Part shown: in pieces, positions 34,466 through 45,791 of the stretch
Layout of the letters: the number at the start of each line of letters is the position of its first letter
Position numbering within the stretch: position 1 is the stretch's first letter
NCBI GenBank assembly: GCA_951394405.1
Contig: OX596339.1
Coordinates: 1,426,001 to 1,490,000, forward strand
Source of the DNA: Coprinellus micaceus
Lineage: Eukaryota; Basidiomycota; Agaricomycetes; Agaricales; Psathyrellaceae
Reading direction: 5' to 3'
DNA length: 64,000 nucleotides
Program-made: the position numbers and the translations under genes
Notes under the pieces: generated by a model
Database searches by the model: none
What the model was told of the DNA's origin: nothing
What the model saw: only the letters and a program-made list of their open reading frames with translations

Positions 34466-37400
34466 CTACACCACCGCCTCTTCAGGCAGCAAGTAATACA
34501 ATGGGGTATAAAATACATGATAATAATGTCCGTTCTTTCCTCCCTTATTCTGGTTCCCATAGTACTCCATCGGGAACCAATGTTCCACACCCAACGCCTC
34601 CTTCTTGCTCCGCCTATACCTCGCTTCCTCGCTCTCATCCACGACCGAATGGTTGAACTTGGGCAGCACGAACTGCCCGATCTGCAGCTCCGTGTCCGTG
34701 ATAATCCCACGGGAGAGGCGAGCATAGGACGTCCGATATAGGCCACGGTAGAAGATGTACTCGCACCACCGGTCTCGATCATCCTTGTCGATGTCGTGCA
34801 CGTTCCCGTCTTTGGCCATAATTTGGTAGGGATTGGGACGGAGGGCGTGCACTCGGGTCACAACATAGCCGAGGAATATGACAGGGCGGGGAGAGGCGCG
34901 CATGATACGCGCGAGTTCGGTACTTTGCAGCTCCCTGTCCAGCTTGTCCTCTTCTTGTCCGTTGTGGGCGACGATGACCGTGATTTCAGTTCCGTGGACG
35001 TCGAGCACGGCTTCGATGGCTGGAGCGAGTTCACCGTGTGGGGATGGGAGGAGATGGTGCGTCGTGTTCACAATGGGGAACTTAGAGAGGAGGACGGCAC
35101 CCCATGTATGTGAGTTCGGCCCTGGCCCAATGTCGACGTACTTCAGGGAGCAGTTAGCAACACACGGCAGATAAGGAGGATAATCAAAGCGTTCACTCAC
35201 ATAGCCTAAATCCTCAACCAAAACCCTCGTCAGATCCCTATGCCCGAATGCAGTCCGATGCAAGTCCGTCTCCAATAGACCCACGACATCCAACTCCATA
35301 TCCCTAATCAGCTCCCTCATCCCTCGCTGGCTGTCGTGACCTTCATTGTCAAATCCAAAATGCACTGTCCATATTCCCGTGTTGAAGAGTCGTTTGTCGG
35401 TCTTGCCCTGCTTATGGGGCTTGGGAGGAACCATGGGGAGGCGGGAGATAGTGGAGACAAGCGAGAAGACGGCGATGAGCGTCAGGGTGATAAACGCGTA
35501 TTTCTTCGTTGCTTGGGTTGTGCTGGAACTTCGAGATACCGTTGCTGAGGAACTGGACTCCCGAAGAGAGCGAAGCCCAGGCCACGAGAAGAACGGTGCA
35601 AGGAGCAGTAGTTGTGCTGTGAGTACGCTTAGGCCCTTTATTAGCGGATATTTCAATGGCTAAACTCAGAAGTGTGCTCACGCATCCGTTCGTTCCCTAA
35701 ACACCCAACCACCAGGCACGAAGGCATATGCAACTGTAAAGATGCTCGCCAGATTCAGGAGAATGTAAACAAACATCGCGCTCGCATACACCTTGGCCAC
35801 ATTCCTCGCTCGTTTTGCTTGTTCCCCTTCAACATCCCCTTCCTTTGCGCTATCGATCGTAGGGTGTGAGCCCCCTGCAACCTCGGCAGCGTTCTCCAGC
35901 ACCGCGGGTGCGATACTGGCCAGGAAAAACGCGAGAACCAAGCTCGCGCTATACCCTTCCCAGTTTCTCTGCTTGAACATCCCATATGCCCCTGCCGCCC
36001 CGACGATCCACCAAGCAGGACTTCTCAAGCATGCGAACTGCCCCAGGGACCGCAGCCTGGGATTAGCGTTAGAAGCCAAAGGGTGAGGCTTAGAGCTGAG
36101 CGCGATGCCCAGGGCCGCACCCAAGGCCATGACGACGAGAGTGACAACCCCAAAAATATGAGGCATGGGGCCTCGAGGTGCCCGGTTCTCCCAACCCGTC
36201 CACGATCCCGCAACGAGTGTGGATGGGTCTTGCAACAGGTTGTGCATTGAGAAAAGGAGACCGCCAAGGGGGAGGGAGGTGGTGATAAAGATTGATGAGG
36301 ACGAAGATAGGGGAACAGCTGCCTTGGCGGGAGGTGTAAGCTTGGTCGGCGGCGATGCTGAAGTAGACGAAGGCCGAGTGGCGAATTCCAAAAGGGACAG
36401 TGCAGCTAGGGCGAGTCCTGTCTTGTTCCACCCACCATTCTTCGGGTCAATGAAGGGCCAAACTAGGTGACCTTATCAGCCCCCTAAAATGTAATCGGAC
36501 GCAGAAAAGAGACCTACTAGGATTGTTGCCATGATTCGCACCCTTCAATCCTGACGCTACAACAAACGCAGATACAGATACGGCACTCCAATAACCCCAC
36601 CCGCGGCCCTCTTTCTCTCCCTCCCCCTCCACAAGCCCTGCCCAGAGCACAACCTCCCTTGCAGTCATCGCCGAAACCGCAACAAACACGACACCCAGCC
36701 TCACGGAAGGGCTGTTGGAGAGGAATGCGAGGAGTGCGGTGTATTGTACCAGGTATGCGATAACTTGACCGCGCCTGGTTCTGAGCATTGCGTACCATGT
36801 GGGGATGTGGACTCCCGTTTCACCGTTGGTGCTATTCGGTGAGGATGCGGCCTTAGGGGAGGAGGGAAGAAAGAAGGGTGTGGTCGAGAGGAGAGCGGGG
36901 GTAAGGAGTGCGAAGAGGGCCGCCTCTGCACCTGCGATTCCGAGCTCCCAGATCGAGAAGTAGAAGAGGGTCGGGATCAGGGCAGTGAAGAGAGACCAGA
37001 ACACGTAGGCTGATCATCGGTGATCATGATTAGAGCACATATGATGTATGCGCGTTGAGAACTTACCCCGGTATAAGTCAGATACGAAGCTAACTGGAAC
37101 TCTCCACGACGCGTCGACTTCCCCATCCACTGGGACGACAGAGGACGCAGTGACAGTGGTCGGCGCCAATGCAGTCTCCAGAGCACCTTTCAACGCGCCG
37201 TCGGACTTCTGGACCACCTCCTCATGTTTCTCGCTCTGCTCTTTCTCTTTCTTGGTCCGCTTGGCGGCCTTCGGCTTGGCAGGTGCTTGGATACTCGGGG
37301 TGGTAGTCTCGGCCCTCGGGCTGGGTTGTCTACACATGCGGAACATGTCAGCGAAGAATCAAGATGCACATATGCATTCATGCCAAGCGGCGAAGGCGAT

Positions 37401-38358
37401 GGTAATCGTACATTGGAATAGCAGTAGGGTTGGGAGAGGCAGAGGTTCCTGTGAGTCTGGCGGGGGTAGCTTGTGTCCCGAGTGTAATCTAACGCGGAGA
37501 AAATGTCAACGGTTGAAAGGTATGAGCTGAAGAGTTGGACGTACGTAGACATTTTGTTCACGGAGTTCCTTCTCTGCGACGGCGTCGAAGAGAACATCGA
37601 GGAAGATAAGTGACCATTCGAAGATGGCGTAGTATGAATAGGCTAGGGTTCGTAAGATCGGGTTAGGTTGTGAGTTTGGCGAGCGAAGCAACTATGCAAG
37701 TTACGCACCTCCAGGGATCCTATGCACCTTGTGCTGTAGATACCAATATACCAGAGGTGCGATTGTACCGAAGAAGGCAAACGCAAGACCGCTTCTACAA
37801 CAAGGTCAACTATAGGCCTGGTGGTATTTGAGTTCGTCTACTCACCTCAGCCTCCTCACACGCCTTCCTTTGCTTATGATCACGCTCCCAGCCATCCATG
37901 GCACATTCATAACGATGTACAAGATCATGCAAACGTCGTGAACTAGTCCATCGTCACTCGAAGTCACGTACACCCATCCGCCACACAGCAATGTGCGCAG
38001 GAAGCCAAATGCGAAGAGAGAGCCTGAGCCGTGGAGGTGGTATGTTAGGAAAAGGATAACAAAGCGCGGGGCAGCGGTCAACGCGATGAGGAGTTGGAAG
38101 ACGTTGCGCTCTGGGTACCAATCTCCTATCCTGTTATGAATAAAGCCTATTAGGGCTCTGGACGGCCACAACGAAGAGCACGCACGTCGCAGACACCGAG
38201 GGCAACCATTCCTGTGGCCATCCTGCAACCCCGTTCTTGACGATTTTGCGATAGTGAAGGTGGCACCCAATAGCGAATGCGCTCCCGAAGGCGGCTAGAG
38301 ATAGTACGGTCTGAGCACGAGCGACGAGCGCAGCATCTATGTTCGTCGTTCGAGCCAT
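34466..38358 (-). CDS. CWH43: CWH43-type GPI-anchor ceramide remodelling protein
   Basis: Ten minus-strand exons: 38358-38186, 38130-37846, 37794-37709, 37642-37545, 37488-37412, 37329-37067, 37009-36518, 36462-35682, 35627-35201, 35140-34466, giving 1118 aa with every junction in phase. Yeast Cwh43 exchanges the lipid of GPI anchors for ceramide in the ER. The N-terminal third is the Frag1/DRAM/Sfk1-like membrane domain (IGDWYPERNVFQLL, VILFLTYHL, PGAYSYYAIFEWSLIFLDVLFD). A Lys/Pro-rich linker follows, then about ten more transmembrane segments (GNNPIWPFIDPKNGGWNKTG between them). The C-terminus is an endonuclease/exonuclease/phosphatase-type domain: VGLLETDLHR, YVDIGPGPNSHTWG, VAHNGQEEDKLDRELQ, HDIDKDDRDRWCEYIFYRGL. 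The N- and C-halves are separate genes in mammals but fused in most fungi, as here. The intron at 35141-35200 is 60 nt and stop-free. Confidence 0.92.
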
Positions 38359-38586
38359 CCCAGCACAATGCCGTTCTCCTGTCGCTGAGCCTAAGAGCTG
38401 GCGGCGGTGGTGATGGTAGTCAAATAGAACCCCAATTCCCACTCTGAATCCGTTTCTCGTCAGCGCCGGACAACATTAGCTCGAGAACCTTGGCGCCCAA
38501 TGCCGTGGATGCGTGTATGCGGTTTGGGGTCATGAGGCACGGTGATGTCATGATCGCAGCGTCAAGATTGATTCCACGCAGCGATC
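38359..38586. promoter_or_regulatory. Bidirectional promoter region, 228 bp
   Basis: It lies between the ATG of CWH43 (minus) and that of the CobW-type gene (plus). No distinct TATA box or motif was recognised by eye. Confidence 0.5.
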
Positions 38587-39768
38587 ATGACCATCCCAAT
38601 CACCGTCTTCACTGGGTTCCTCGGCGCTGGGAAGACCAGTATCATCCTCTCTCTCCTCCCAAGGCTTCCAAAGGACTACAGTGTTGTCCTGCTGAAGAAC
38701 GAGTTTGGCGATGTCGAAGGTGAGTGGGAGATCGACCCAAGTGGCGGCGAGCAACTCACGGGTATCCAGTCGATAGCAAACTCGCAGAAGCTGCTAACGC
38801 TGCAACAGCGGCGGGCGACGCGGAGAAGAAGACGAGCTTGACGGCGGTCAGCGAGATCCTCAATGGATGTCTGTGCTGCGTGCTCGTTGGCCAGATGTCC
38901 TCCGCATTGCTCGAGATCAAAGAAAACTTCGCCCCCGACCGCATCATCATCGAGTGCTCTGGCTCGGCCTTTCCCGCGACGCTCGCATTCCAGATTCGCC
39001 AGCTCGCCTTAGACACGAATGGGGCGTTCAAATTGGACAGCATAGTAACTGTGGTGGATGCGGAGAACTTCGCTGGATATGAGGATACGTCTCCGACGGC
39101 GAGAATGCAGGCGAGCTATTCCGATGTCATCCTGATTGTGAGTGCCAGCGGCCGCTCTATCGATCTACTAACTGAACGGGGTGCAGAATAAATCGGAGCA
39201 TGTAACGGAACGGCAACTTGACATTGTGCTCGACCACCTGCATACACTAAACGACCTCACCCCAAAGATCAAATGCGACGGCAGGGACGGTGTCGATCCC
39301 GAACTCATCTTCGGACTGGACTCTAAGCTTTTCCAACTCGAAGAGCGAGAGCGACATGAACCCCACCCCCATCCCCACTCGCATGAACCGCACACAGACG
39401 AGGTGCAAACGCTTTCCATACTTAAGAAGAGCTCTTCCCTGGATGACCCCCCGACAAAAGAGCAAATCGAAGATGAGATCCTCAAAACACTCTCGAAAGA
39501 AACGGTGTACCGACTTAAAGGCTTTGCCCTCCTCGCGCCTCCGGCATCCCCCCTCCCTCCACCTCCTTCTACCTCCAAATCATCGCTGGAGATTCTCAAT
39601 TGGGCCTTTGGACGATGGGACTGGACGCCATACCAACCGAAGGGTTCCGAAGGTGTAGATTACGCCCTGAGGCTCACGATTATGGGCGAACGTGGGCCGC
39701 AATTGCGCAATGCTGCTACAATGGTTGCGAAAGCTCTGGGTGCTGAAGTGCTGGTAGGCCACACTTGA
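38587..39768 (+). CDS. CobW/COG0523-family GTPase, putative metal chaperone
   Basis: Exons 38587-38719, 38770-39137 and 39187-39768 give 360 aa. The P-loop is GFLGAGKTS (10-18), followed by the CxCC metal-binding motif GCLCC (Cys78, Cys80, Cys81), the family hallmark that coordinates zinc between GTPase domains. RIIIECSGSAFPATLAF and NKSEHVTERQ (the NKxD-like specificity motif) follow. A His-rich insert (HEPHPHPHSHEPH) is encoded near 39356-39394, a feature of COG0523 members that handle zinc or other transition metals. The C-terminal CobW domain ends with ILNWAFGRWDWTPYQP and YALRLTIMGERG. It is likely a ZNG1-like GTPase that delivers zinc to a client such as methionine aminopeptidase; the client is an inference from the family. 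Introns are 50 and 49 nt. Confidence 0.87.
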
Positions 39769-40530
39769 GTATCATGATGTTGCTGTCGGGGATAAACGAC
39801 CTACGGGTGAAATCTGATAAGGGAGATAGTCCCTTTTCGCATCTGCGGATGTCTACCTATGTCCACAGCTACGGCCAGGTTTAGTCCTCTCCATATAGCT
39901 GGCGTGCTTTACGCCAACATCCATTACTATGTACCAGCAATGCCGCCAGTACTAGTAGGTCAGGGATCTAGTTTGTCGTCGTTATATATTTCAAGCCGTA
40001 TGCATGGCTCCACCCACACAAGGCTTTCAGTGGCACGGGAGAAGAGCCCGGACATTGACACATCTTACACTCCTGTGTAATGTCCGCGTCTACATAGCTG
40101 ACATCACCTTTGAGCGAGGATCCCCGCAAGGTGCATTCAATCCGGTTAATCTGAAGGGTAGCCCTGCGTGTAGCTACTAGCAAGTCGAAACGGCGATTTA
40201 ATTGAATAACCAACCATAGAGCTCGACAACGTGCTGTGGATGGAAAATGGTGAATGGTAGGAGAAAGGTGTGCCGCCATCTGACTCGGGTGGCGCGTCGG
40301 GCTTCAAAGCTCTGCTTAGCGCTCGCGCTTATTTAAGCGCCGACGCTGCAAACTGGATCCCCTTGAGGATTGGCCCAGTCCGGAAGCGACTGCTAGACAC
40401 GAAAGAGTACTACATAATCTCTGAGCCTCCACTACATAGCGACAATGAGCTTGATATATATGAAGTGAAGGTCTAGTTATGTCGACTGTCCCCATGATAT
40501 ACTGGGCTACGACAGGAATTAGAGTTAGAG
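39769..40530. other. Intergenic between the CobW-type gene and a small membrane protein gene
   Basis: No coding exon recognised. Small ORFs on both strands (39859-40080, 39968-40279, 40270-40476) have no motif. Confidence 0.5.
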
Positions 40531-40881
40531 TCAGCGACGATTAGAATGAGGCATCTGTGACTCGGCGTTTATCCACAAAAAAAAGCATATGAGTCCTAGG
40601 AATAAGACCACGAGGTAAATGGGGCAGTCTTGAAAATGTAGAAACTGTACAAAGCCAACCAGGGGGAGTGCCAGGAAAACGTACGCTATTATCACGCATG
40701 GCCAACCATCTAGCCTAAGGTAATGGCGCCAGGTCCAGTAGAACATACCAAGGTAGGCCATGACCCAGCCACAACCCCCAAAAAAGTGAGAGTCAATCTC
40801 GTAGAGTGCACCGAGTAGAACGAAACACCCCACGATCACGAGGCGTTCTGCCTCCCGCTGCGCGGCTCTCGTCTCTTCCAT
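40531..40881 (-). CDS. Small four-helix membrane protein, hypothetical
   Basis: Intronless ORF of 116 aa from the ATG at 40881 (upstream in-frame codons lack an ATG). After a short charged N-terminus (MEETRAAQREAERL) come four hydrophobic stretches: IVGCFVLLGALY, WVMAYLGMFYWTW, CVIIAYVFLALPLVGFV and IYLVVLFLGLICFFLWI. The short tail is polar (NAESQMPHSNRR). The hydrophobicity pattern is unlikely for a random ORF, but no family was recognised and it sits in a gene-poor stretch. It could be a real small integral membrane protein or a remnant. Confidence 0.4.
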   Translation of the reverse strand: MEETRAAQREAERLVIVGCFVLLGALYEIDSHFFGGCGWVMAYLGMFYWTWRHYLRLDGWPCVIIAYVFLALPLVGFVQFLHFQDCPIYLVVLFLGLICFFLWINAESQMPHSNRR

Positions 40882-41232
40882 GAGAGGAACTAGGAGCTTT
40901 TGTTCCAATTGTTCCCATTCTGTACATTCTTTGTCACTCGGTTGTATTCATTGATAAGGGTGTTCAACACGTACCCCGATCCTTCAATTCACGGAACCCC
41001 GTCTCAAATTTCCTTCGAAGCCATCTTTGAACCGGTTTCCATTTGGCAGGGCGGTCCCCGGATTTACGCTTTGGGACGACCCGTGCCAGCTCCTTGGACC
41101 AACCTCAAAGTCGAAAGGTTAATCAACCTCGTGAGTTCCTTAATGCAAAGTATCATACCTAAGACTGACAACCGCCTTGCGATCCTAATGCCAGGTTTAT
41201 CAGCACCATCCACTGAAGGTTTTACGCCCTCC
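40882..41232. other. Intergenic, downstream of the third F-box gene
   Basis: The plus-strand ORF 40900-41445 crosses this stretch and the end of the F-box gene on the opposite strand. It begins with TTG, lacks motifs and is treated as a shadow. Confidence 0.45.
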
Positions 41233-42251
41233 CTATACGCACGTATCCTCTGCCGCTTCTATAAACCTTGCGTCGTTTCTTTGCCTATCCTCGAGGAACT
41301 GATGGCACGCGGGAACTTGCTGCAGAGTGTCGGTGAGGCCACGATACGATGGGCTCAACTTTACACCTTACCTCAACCCTACGAGCTGTTCGACGGGACC
41401 ATTCCCTCCGAAGGTCAGTCAACGCTCGCTCGTCGTTTGAGTTGAGCGTTTTATACTCTTCGGCCAACTTTTTTACGCTCTCGATATGATGTCGACTCTC
41501 GTTGAGGGTGGGCACGGTCCAGCGACCTCCAAACATTAGCAGCCGGAGCCGTTCGTTTCCGAACGTTCTTGGGATGTCTTTCGCTGTTGCAAAGCTGCCG
41601 TTCGAGTAAAAAGGCGTCAAATTCAGTATCGAAGGAATCTGAAGACCTCAAATATGGGTACCCACTGCTTAGGGATGCAACTACCACACAGGACTTGAGC
41701 AGTGACGAATATGTTGGTGATGCCCTTCTCGCTGGCACACCCCTGGATAAAAATAAGGTCAAATTTCTCCCCGAGCCAGAGGTCCCGCGCGAATACGCGC
41801 ACTCACATCGCAGCGGGCGTCAAAGAACATCATGTACGTGTATCTGGGCTCCGAAATGTGGTCAGGGCATGGCGGGAGCCTGTCGATCAACTGCAAAGCT
41901 GGCACCCAGACGGAAGCTCTGGCTAGTTCTCTGTTCATGAGGAAACGTCGGAAACCCTTGGTAGTCTGTGACAGGCGTAAGATCGCTGCTGGGTGGAGTT
42001 GCCGGGCGATCTTCAATGAATTGGGGTGCGTGCGAATCAGCCTTTTGGGACTGCTAGGAACGCCGACGGGGTTTTACCTCGATGAGAATGTCGAGAGGAA
42101 GTGTAGATATCGACATCGGCCCTGTTCGGCCTTTGGAAAAGCATTGAGACTTTGGACCGCCTTGAACTGGAATACGCGACGTGTTGGAGGTGCTGGTACG
42201 ACCTTTCGTACGTCTCATCGCGAGAAGGGCGAAGTTGCCGTTGGTCGACAT
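41233..42251 (-). CDS. F-box protein with Cys-x2-Cys pairs
   Basis: Minus-strand exons 42251-42078, 42010-41807, 41742-41666, 41594-41372 and 41319-41233 give 254 aa. The F-box is split by intron 1: STLPLDILIE, then IARQLHPAAILRLSQTTKGFRRFLMNR. It continues with VWVPALQLIDRLPPCPDHISEPRYTYMMFFD, a layout very common in Agaricomycete F-box proteins, and two Cys pairs (CDGC and CGSC) that probably bind zinc. The C-terminal third is charged and helical (EEYKTLNSNDERALTDLRREWSRR). Introns are 52-71 nt. The F-box and following region are convincing; exons 4 and 5 were chosen on splice signals and phase alone, and the protein is short for the family, so the 3' end may be wrong. Unrelated in subtype to the pair at 3566-8572. 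Confidence 0.68.
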
Positions 42252-43056
42252 TCAACAGTGGCTGAGAGGAAGGCTATAACCCAAGGCCTCATGGTGTCCT
42301 CGTTCAACCACTGCGGTGCGCGCCAGATTCACGTGTGAGCCAAGTCGAAATGAAATACGAAAGCTAGATGATGGTTTGGCACGAACCTTAGTTCATTAAG
42401 CGCCCGAATGTGCCTGTGAGCGCCGCATCAATCAGTACGCGCATTGGCGTCCATTATCCGATTTGTCTGCTCCTCCATGAGGGCCTGTCCGGTATACGGT
42501 ATGTGGTGGCCCATATCTCCATGGGCAAGTTGCGCTCCAAATGACGCTGCGAGCTCTACACCCGGTCCTCGTCCTCGACCTCAGGCAAGATGCATCCGGA
42601 CCGATGCCTGGGCAGGCACAGCGCCCGCCTCGAGGCGCGGGCCGACGAAACAATCATGGGTACTTTATCACATGCACGCGATTTGCCTTCTTCCGCTGCG
42701 TGTTATCACCGCGCATGCTTTAGCGTCTCTTTCACCAACGTGAATATGTAAAAACTTCTTCGAACAAAACAAACAAGAGGTGGGTGGAATATCACACTGC
42801 AGCTCACTGGCATGGATGGTTATAATGCAGACTGATCATCGTCCTTTCCCCCGTTCTCCCCTCACTTTCGACACAGAAGTAACGGCAGCGACGACGACGA
42901 CCTGACAACAGCAGAACAACGACCCGCTTCCACCTTCTAGGTACTCTTGACACCCATCTACACGCTCCGAGACAGCACCCGCCACGCCCTTGGAGCTCTC
43001 AATCGATAGATAACCAACCAAAACCAGCCGCTTCGAAACCTCCTTGCCCACTTCCC
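42252..43056. other. Intergenic between the third F-box gene and a J-domain gene
   Basis: No coding exon recognised. The ten-base palindrome GCCTCGAGGC lies inside a GC-rich stretch near 42620-42645. The right part is presumably the promoter of the J-domain gene. Confidence 0.45.
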
Positions 43057-44655
43057 ATGCTCTCGTTTGCGCTGTCTACGGGGACCAATTTTGCGACGAG
43101 CCTATTCCACCTTCCTTTCGATGATGAAGAAGACAAAGATATCGAAGACTATGAGAGGAAGTTCATAACGTGGGTTCCTGAACCCACTCCGACATCGCAC
43201 GGGACGAGCAGTAATGATAGTGCCAATGCTCCCCATACCTTGGAGGGAGAAGACACACCGTTCAGCTCGGGCTCCACTTCGCCGTCCTCGTTGTCTGCCT
43301 GTTCGAGTTCAGCCAGTTTGAGCTCAATGTCCAGCGCAGGGACCTCAGTCTCGAGCGGGTCTGCAACCTCAGTGGGGCACGGGCACGCAAGGTCAGCCTC
43401 CGACCCGTCTTCGAGTTGCCCACCGTCGTCATCCAAAACCACACCCACGGTTCCCTCGTCGACTCGGGTCCCCCCACAACCTCCATGTCCTAATACTCAG
43501 CCACCACCGCACCCCAACCATCATCGTCACACCCGGAGCTCCTCCTCGCCTTGTTGCAGCGCGAAGGGCAAAGAGAGAGCTTATGAAACTCCTTGCCCGC
43601 CTCCGTCACCACCGACTCCCACCCCCACCTCGACATCGGGTCAAAACCAACCTGACGACAGTCTGATACGAGAAATCATTCGCAACAACGACCTCTACTC
43701 GATACTCGGCCTACCCCCAAGTCGAGGACTGATGGATAAGAACATCCTACGGCGAGCTTATCTCGCAAGGAGTAGAATGTGCCATCCCGAGTACGTTACA
43801 ATGGACTACGTGGTATGCCTCGAATCACCCGCTAAATGTCGTCTGCAGCAAATTTCCCAATAACCCCAACGCAACGCAAGCCTTCCAAAAGGTTTCCATT
43901 GCATACGAAGTCCTCTCTACTCCTTCATTAAAGCGGCAGTACGACGAGCATCGCGCCTCGGCGTTGTCCACCAAACCCCCCACCGCCTCGAGCTCACAGA
44001 GTGCAGAATACGACGTGTTCGCGGGGGCGAGGCCCAGCGGATACGCTGAAGACACACTTAGAAGCGTCGTTATCGGCGTGCTCAATGACTTCCTGGATAA
44101 CGGGGATTTGGAGGTTATCCGAAATCTGCTTCGTGCGTACCATTTTCACATGGGACTCTCATCCATCGCTGACCGTAAGCAGAAGCGATAAACGCCATAA
44201 ATCCAGGCTCCCCCCTCACCATAGGCGACGAAGGGATCAAAACTATCCTATCCGCACTTCACTCCATCCGCGAACGTGCGCTGACCTGCCGGACGTGCGT
44301 CTACACCCTCCACGCAGAGCTCGATCGACTACTCGATGTCCAGGCGGAATTTGGCGGCCTCGGTTATTTCGATATTATTGGGAGGACGAGGTATGCAGTC
44401 AAACTGAGTAGGATTGCTGTGGGACTACCAGTGGCGTTAGAGAAGGCGCTGGTTGGGGCGGAAAAGGAGAGGGAAATCGAGAGAGAACGACAACGGGGGA
44501 AGGGTGCTGTGTGGGTGGATGGGAACGGAAGTGTGAGACAAAAGGAAAGGGAGCAGGGAGGGGAGGAAATGGAGGGGGTGTTCCCAAGGCACGTCATGCT
44601 CGTCGTGCGGGCGGTGGATGTGGCGCTTGAGAGGATGGAGAGGATACTCAAGTAA
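43057..44655 (+). CDS. J-domain protein with long disordered N-terminus
   Basis: Exons 43057-43790, 43849-44132 and 44183-44655 give 496 aa. Residues 1-200 are Ser/Pro-rich with many SS and PP runs. The J domain follows at about 208-280: DLYSILGLPPSRG, KNILRRAYLARSR, the catalytic HPD, NATQAFQKVSIAYEVLSTPSLKRQYDEH. Intron 1 (58 nt) splits the Asp codon of HPD; splicing restores CHPDKFPNNP. After the J domain come SGYAEDTLRSVVIGVLNDFLDNGDLEVI and SIRERALTCRTCVYTLHAELDRLLDVQ, a helical region conserved in basidiomycete J proteins but of unknown function. It is an Hsp70 co-chaperone of the class C type (J domain only). The acceptor of intron 2 has two in-phase choices; the one giving LLQAINAINPG was preferred. 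Confidence 0.82.
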
Positions 44656-45058
44656 ATGCGGGTTCGGGGAGAGTTTCAAGGGGTTGCTGCTCGGGTATCC
44701 GGCCGGGTATGGTCTAGGGTTTGCTGTATTTTATTCTGAAGTCGACGTCGCTTCAGCTAGACAAGGTTTACTTGCATTGCTTTCTTTTTCTCATCGCATT
44801 CACTGCTCATTTATCGATCCAACCTACGCGCTACCTTCATTCACACATAGACATCATTATCACTAACGACGCTAAGCATACGACTTTTCACCGTAGTGTA
44901 CTACGAGCTTACATATATCACACAATTCCTACGCATCCATCTACCTCGAAGACTCTCGTTCTCCCTCAGGGGTTGCAACTTGCGACCCTGACTGCACTAG
45001 TTTCGCGGGAAAGGGCGAGCAAGACGACCAACTCGTCCACTGTAGCACGAGCCTCAAC
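44656..45058. other. Intergenic between the J-domain gene and tRNA-Gly
   Basis: A/T-rich 3' region without coding exon. Nothing else recognised. Confidence 0.5.
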
Positions 45059-45159
45059 GCATCAATGGGGTAGTGGTAACCTGGGTCGTTGCCATTGAAG
45101 TGCTCCTCGAGGTACCTAAATATCTCGACCCGCCGGGGGTTCGATTCCCTCTTGATGCA
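45059..45159 (+). tRNA. tRNA-Gly(GCC) with a 30-nt intron
   Basis: The acceptor stem GCATCAA (45059-45065) pairs with TTGATGC, followed by discriminator A (45159). The D stem is GGGT/ACCT with loop AGTGGTA. The anticodon stem GGTCG (45084-45088) pairs with CGACC (45126-45130). The loop TTGCCA puts anticodon GCC at 45091-45093. An insertion at 45095-45124 lies after base 37, the canonical tRNA intron position. The T arm is GGGGG-TTCGATT-CCCTC with a box B (GGTTCGATTCC at 45139-45149). A T-run starting at 45179 is a likely Pol III terminator. Confidence 0.92.
45095..45124 (+). other. tRNA intron
   Basis: Thirty nucleotides between base 37 and base 38 of tRNA-Gly(GCC). It would be cut by the tRNA-splicing endonuclease rather than the spliceosome. 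Boundaries are placed by the 5-bp anticodon stem on either side and could slip by one base. Confidence 0.8.
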
Positions 45160-45791
45160 TAGGTATCGAAGAGAACACTTTTTTCTCTGTGTATTCAATT
45201 TTAATTTCATGCCTCTCAATTTTTTTGTACCTGCTGGAGCCTATACGTTGTGAAAGCTTTGCCAGCGCACGCGAACGCGTCGCGTCTCACGTGGGTATCG
45301 CATGAGGGCGCGTGACCGCGGGAGCTTTTATAACGCGACCGTGGGTAGCCGTGGGTGCTCGCGCCCTCCTGGCCTGCTTTGACTCGAAACCACCATAGCC
45401 ATGAGCAAGAAGCTGCTCTGGACATGGAGATATGAGGGGAAAGCGTCCCGTCTCTTCCCTACTCGATAACACGCCTGCTTGGCCGTCCTCCGGAACGATG
45501 AGCCCCGACTGACAGAGTTATTCCATCAACGGAAATAGTTCGAGCTTGCCCAACGAAACACCTTTCGGCGATTCCAAAACGCTTCGTAGTATGTATGAAT
45601 TCCCTTATGAGGCATTCAATAGAATTAAATTTCACACTCACAGGACTAGATCTCCTGGAGGGCTGTGGTTCCAAGCTTTAGGCGAGGATGGTCCGCCGCA
45701 AATGCTTGTCCACGAGGCTCAACTGCGAAGCGTATTTCGTATATTAAGGGGAGGGGGTTCTTTCAATGTCTGAGGACACGCTGTAGACCCT
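45160..45791. other. Intergenic upstream of the GH10 gene
   Basis: Holds the Pol III T-run at 45179-45184 and, near the right end, a TATA-like element TATATTAAGG (45740-45749) about 46 bp before the GH10 ATG. No coding exon recognised. Confidence 0.5.
45740..45749 (+). promoter_or_regulatory. TATA-like element of the GH10 gene
   Basis: TATATTAAGG, 46 bp before the ATG at 45792. Position and sequence fit a fungal TATA box; no reporter or transcript evidence is available. Confidence 0.45.

Noticed and set aside
40900..41445. 181-codon plus-strand ORF downstream of the small membrane protein gene
   Set aside because: It starts with TTG, has no motif, and overlaps antisense the last exons of the better-supported F-box gene.
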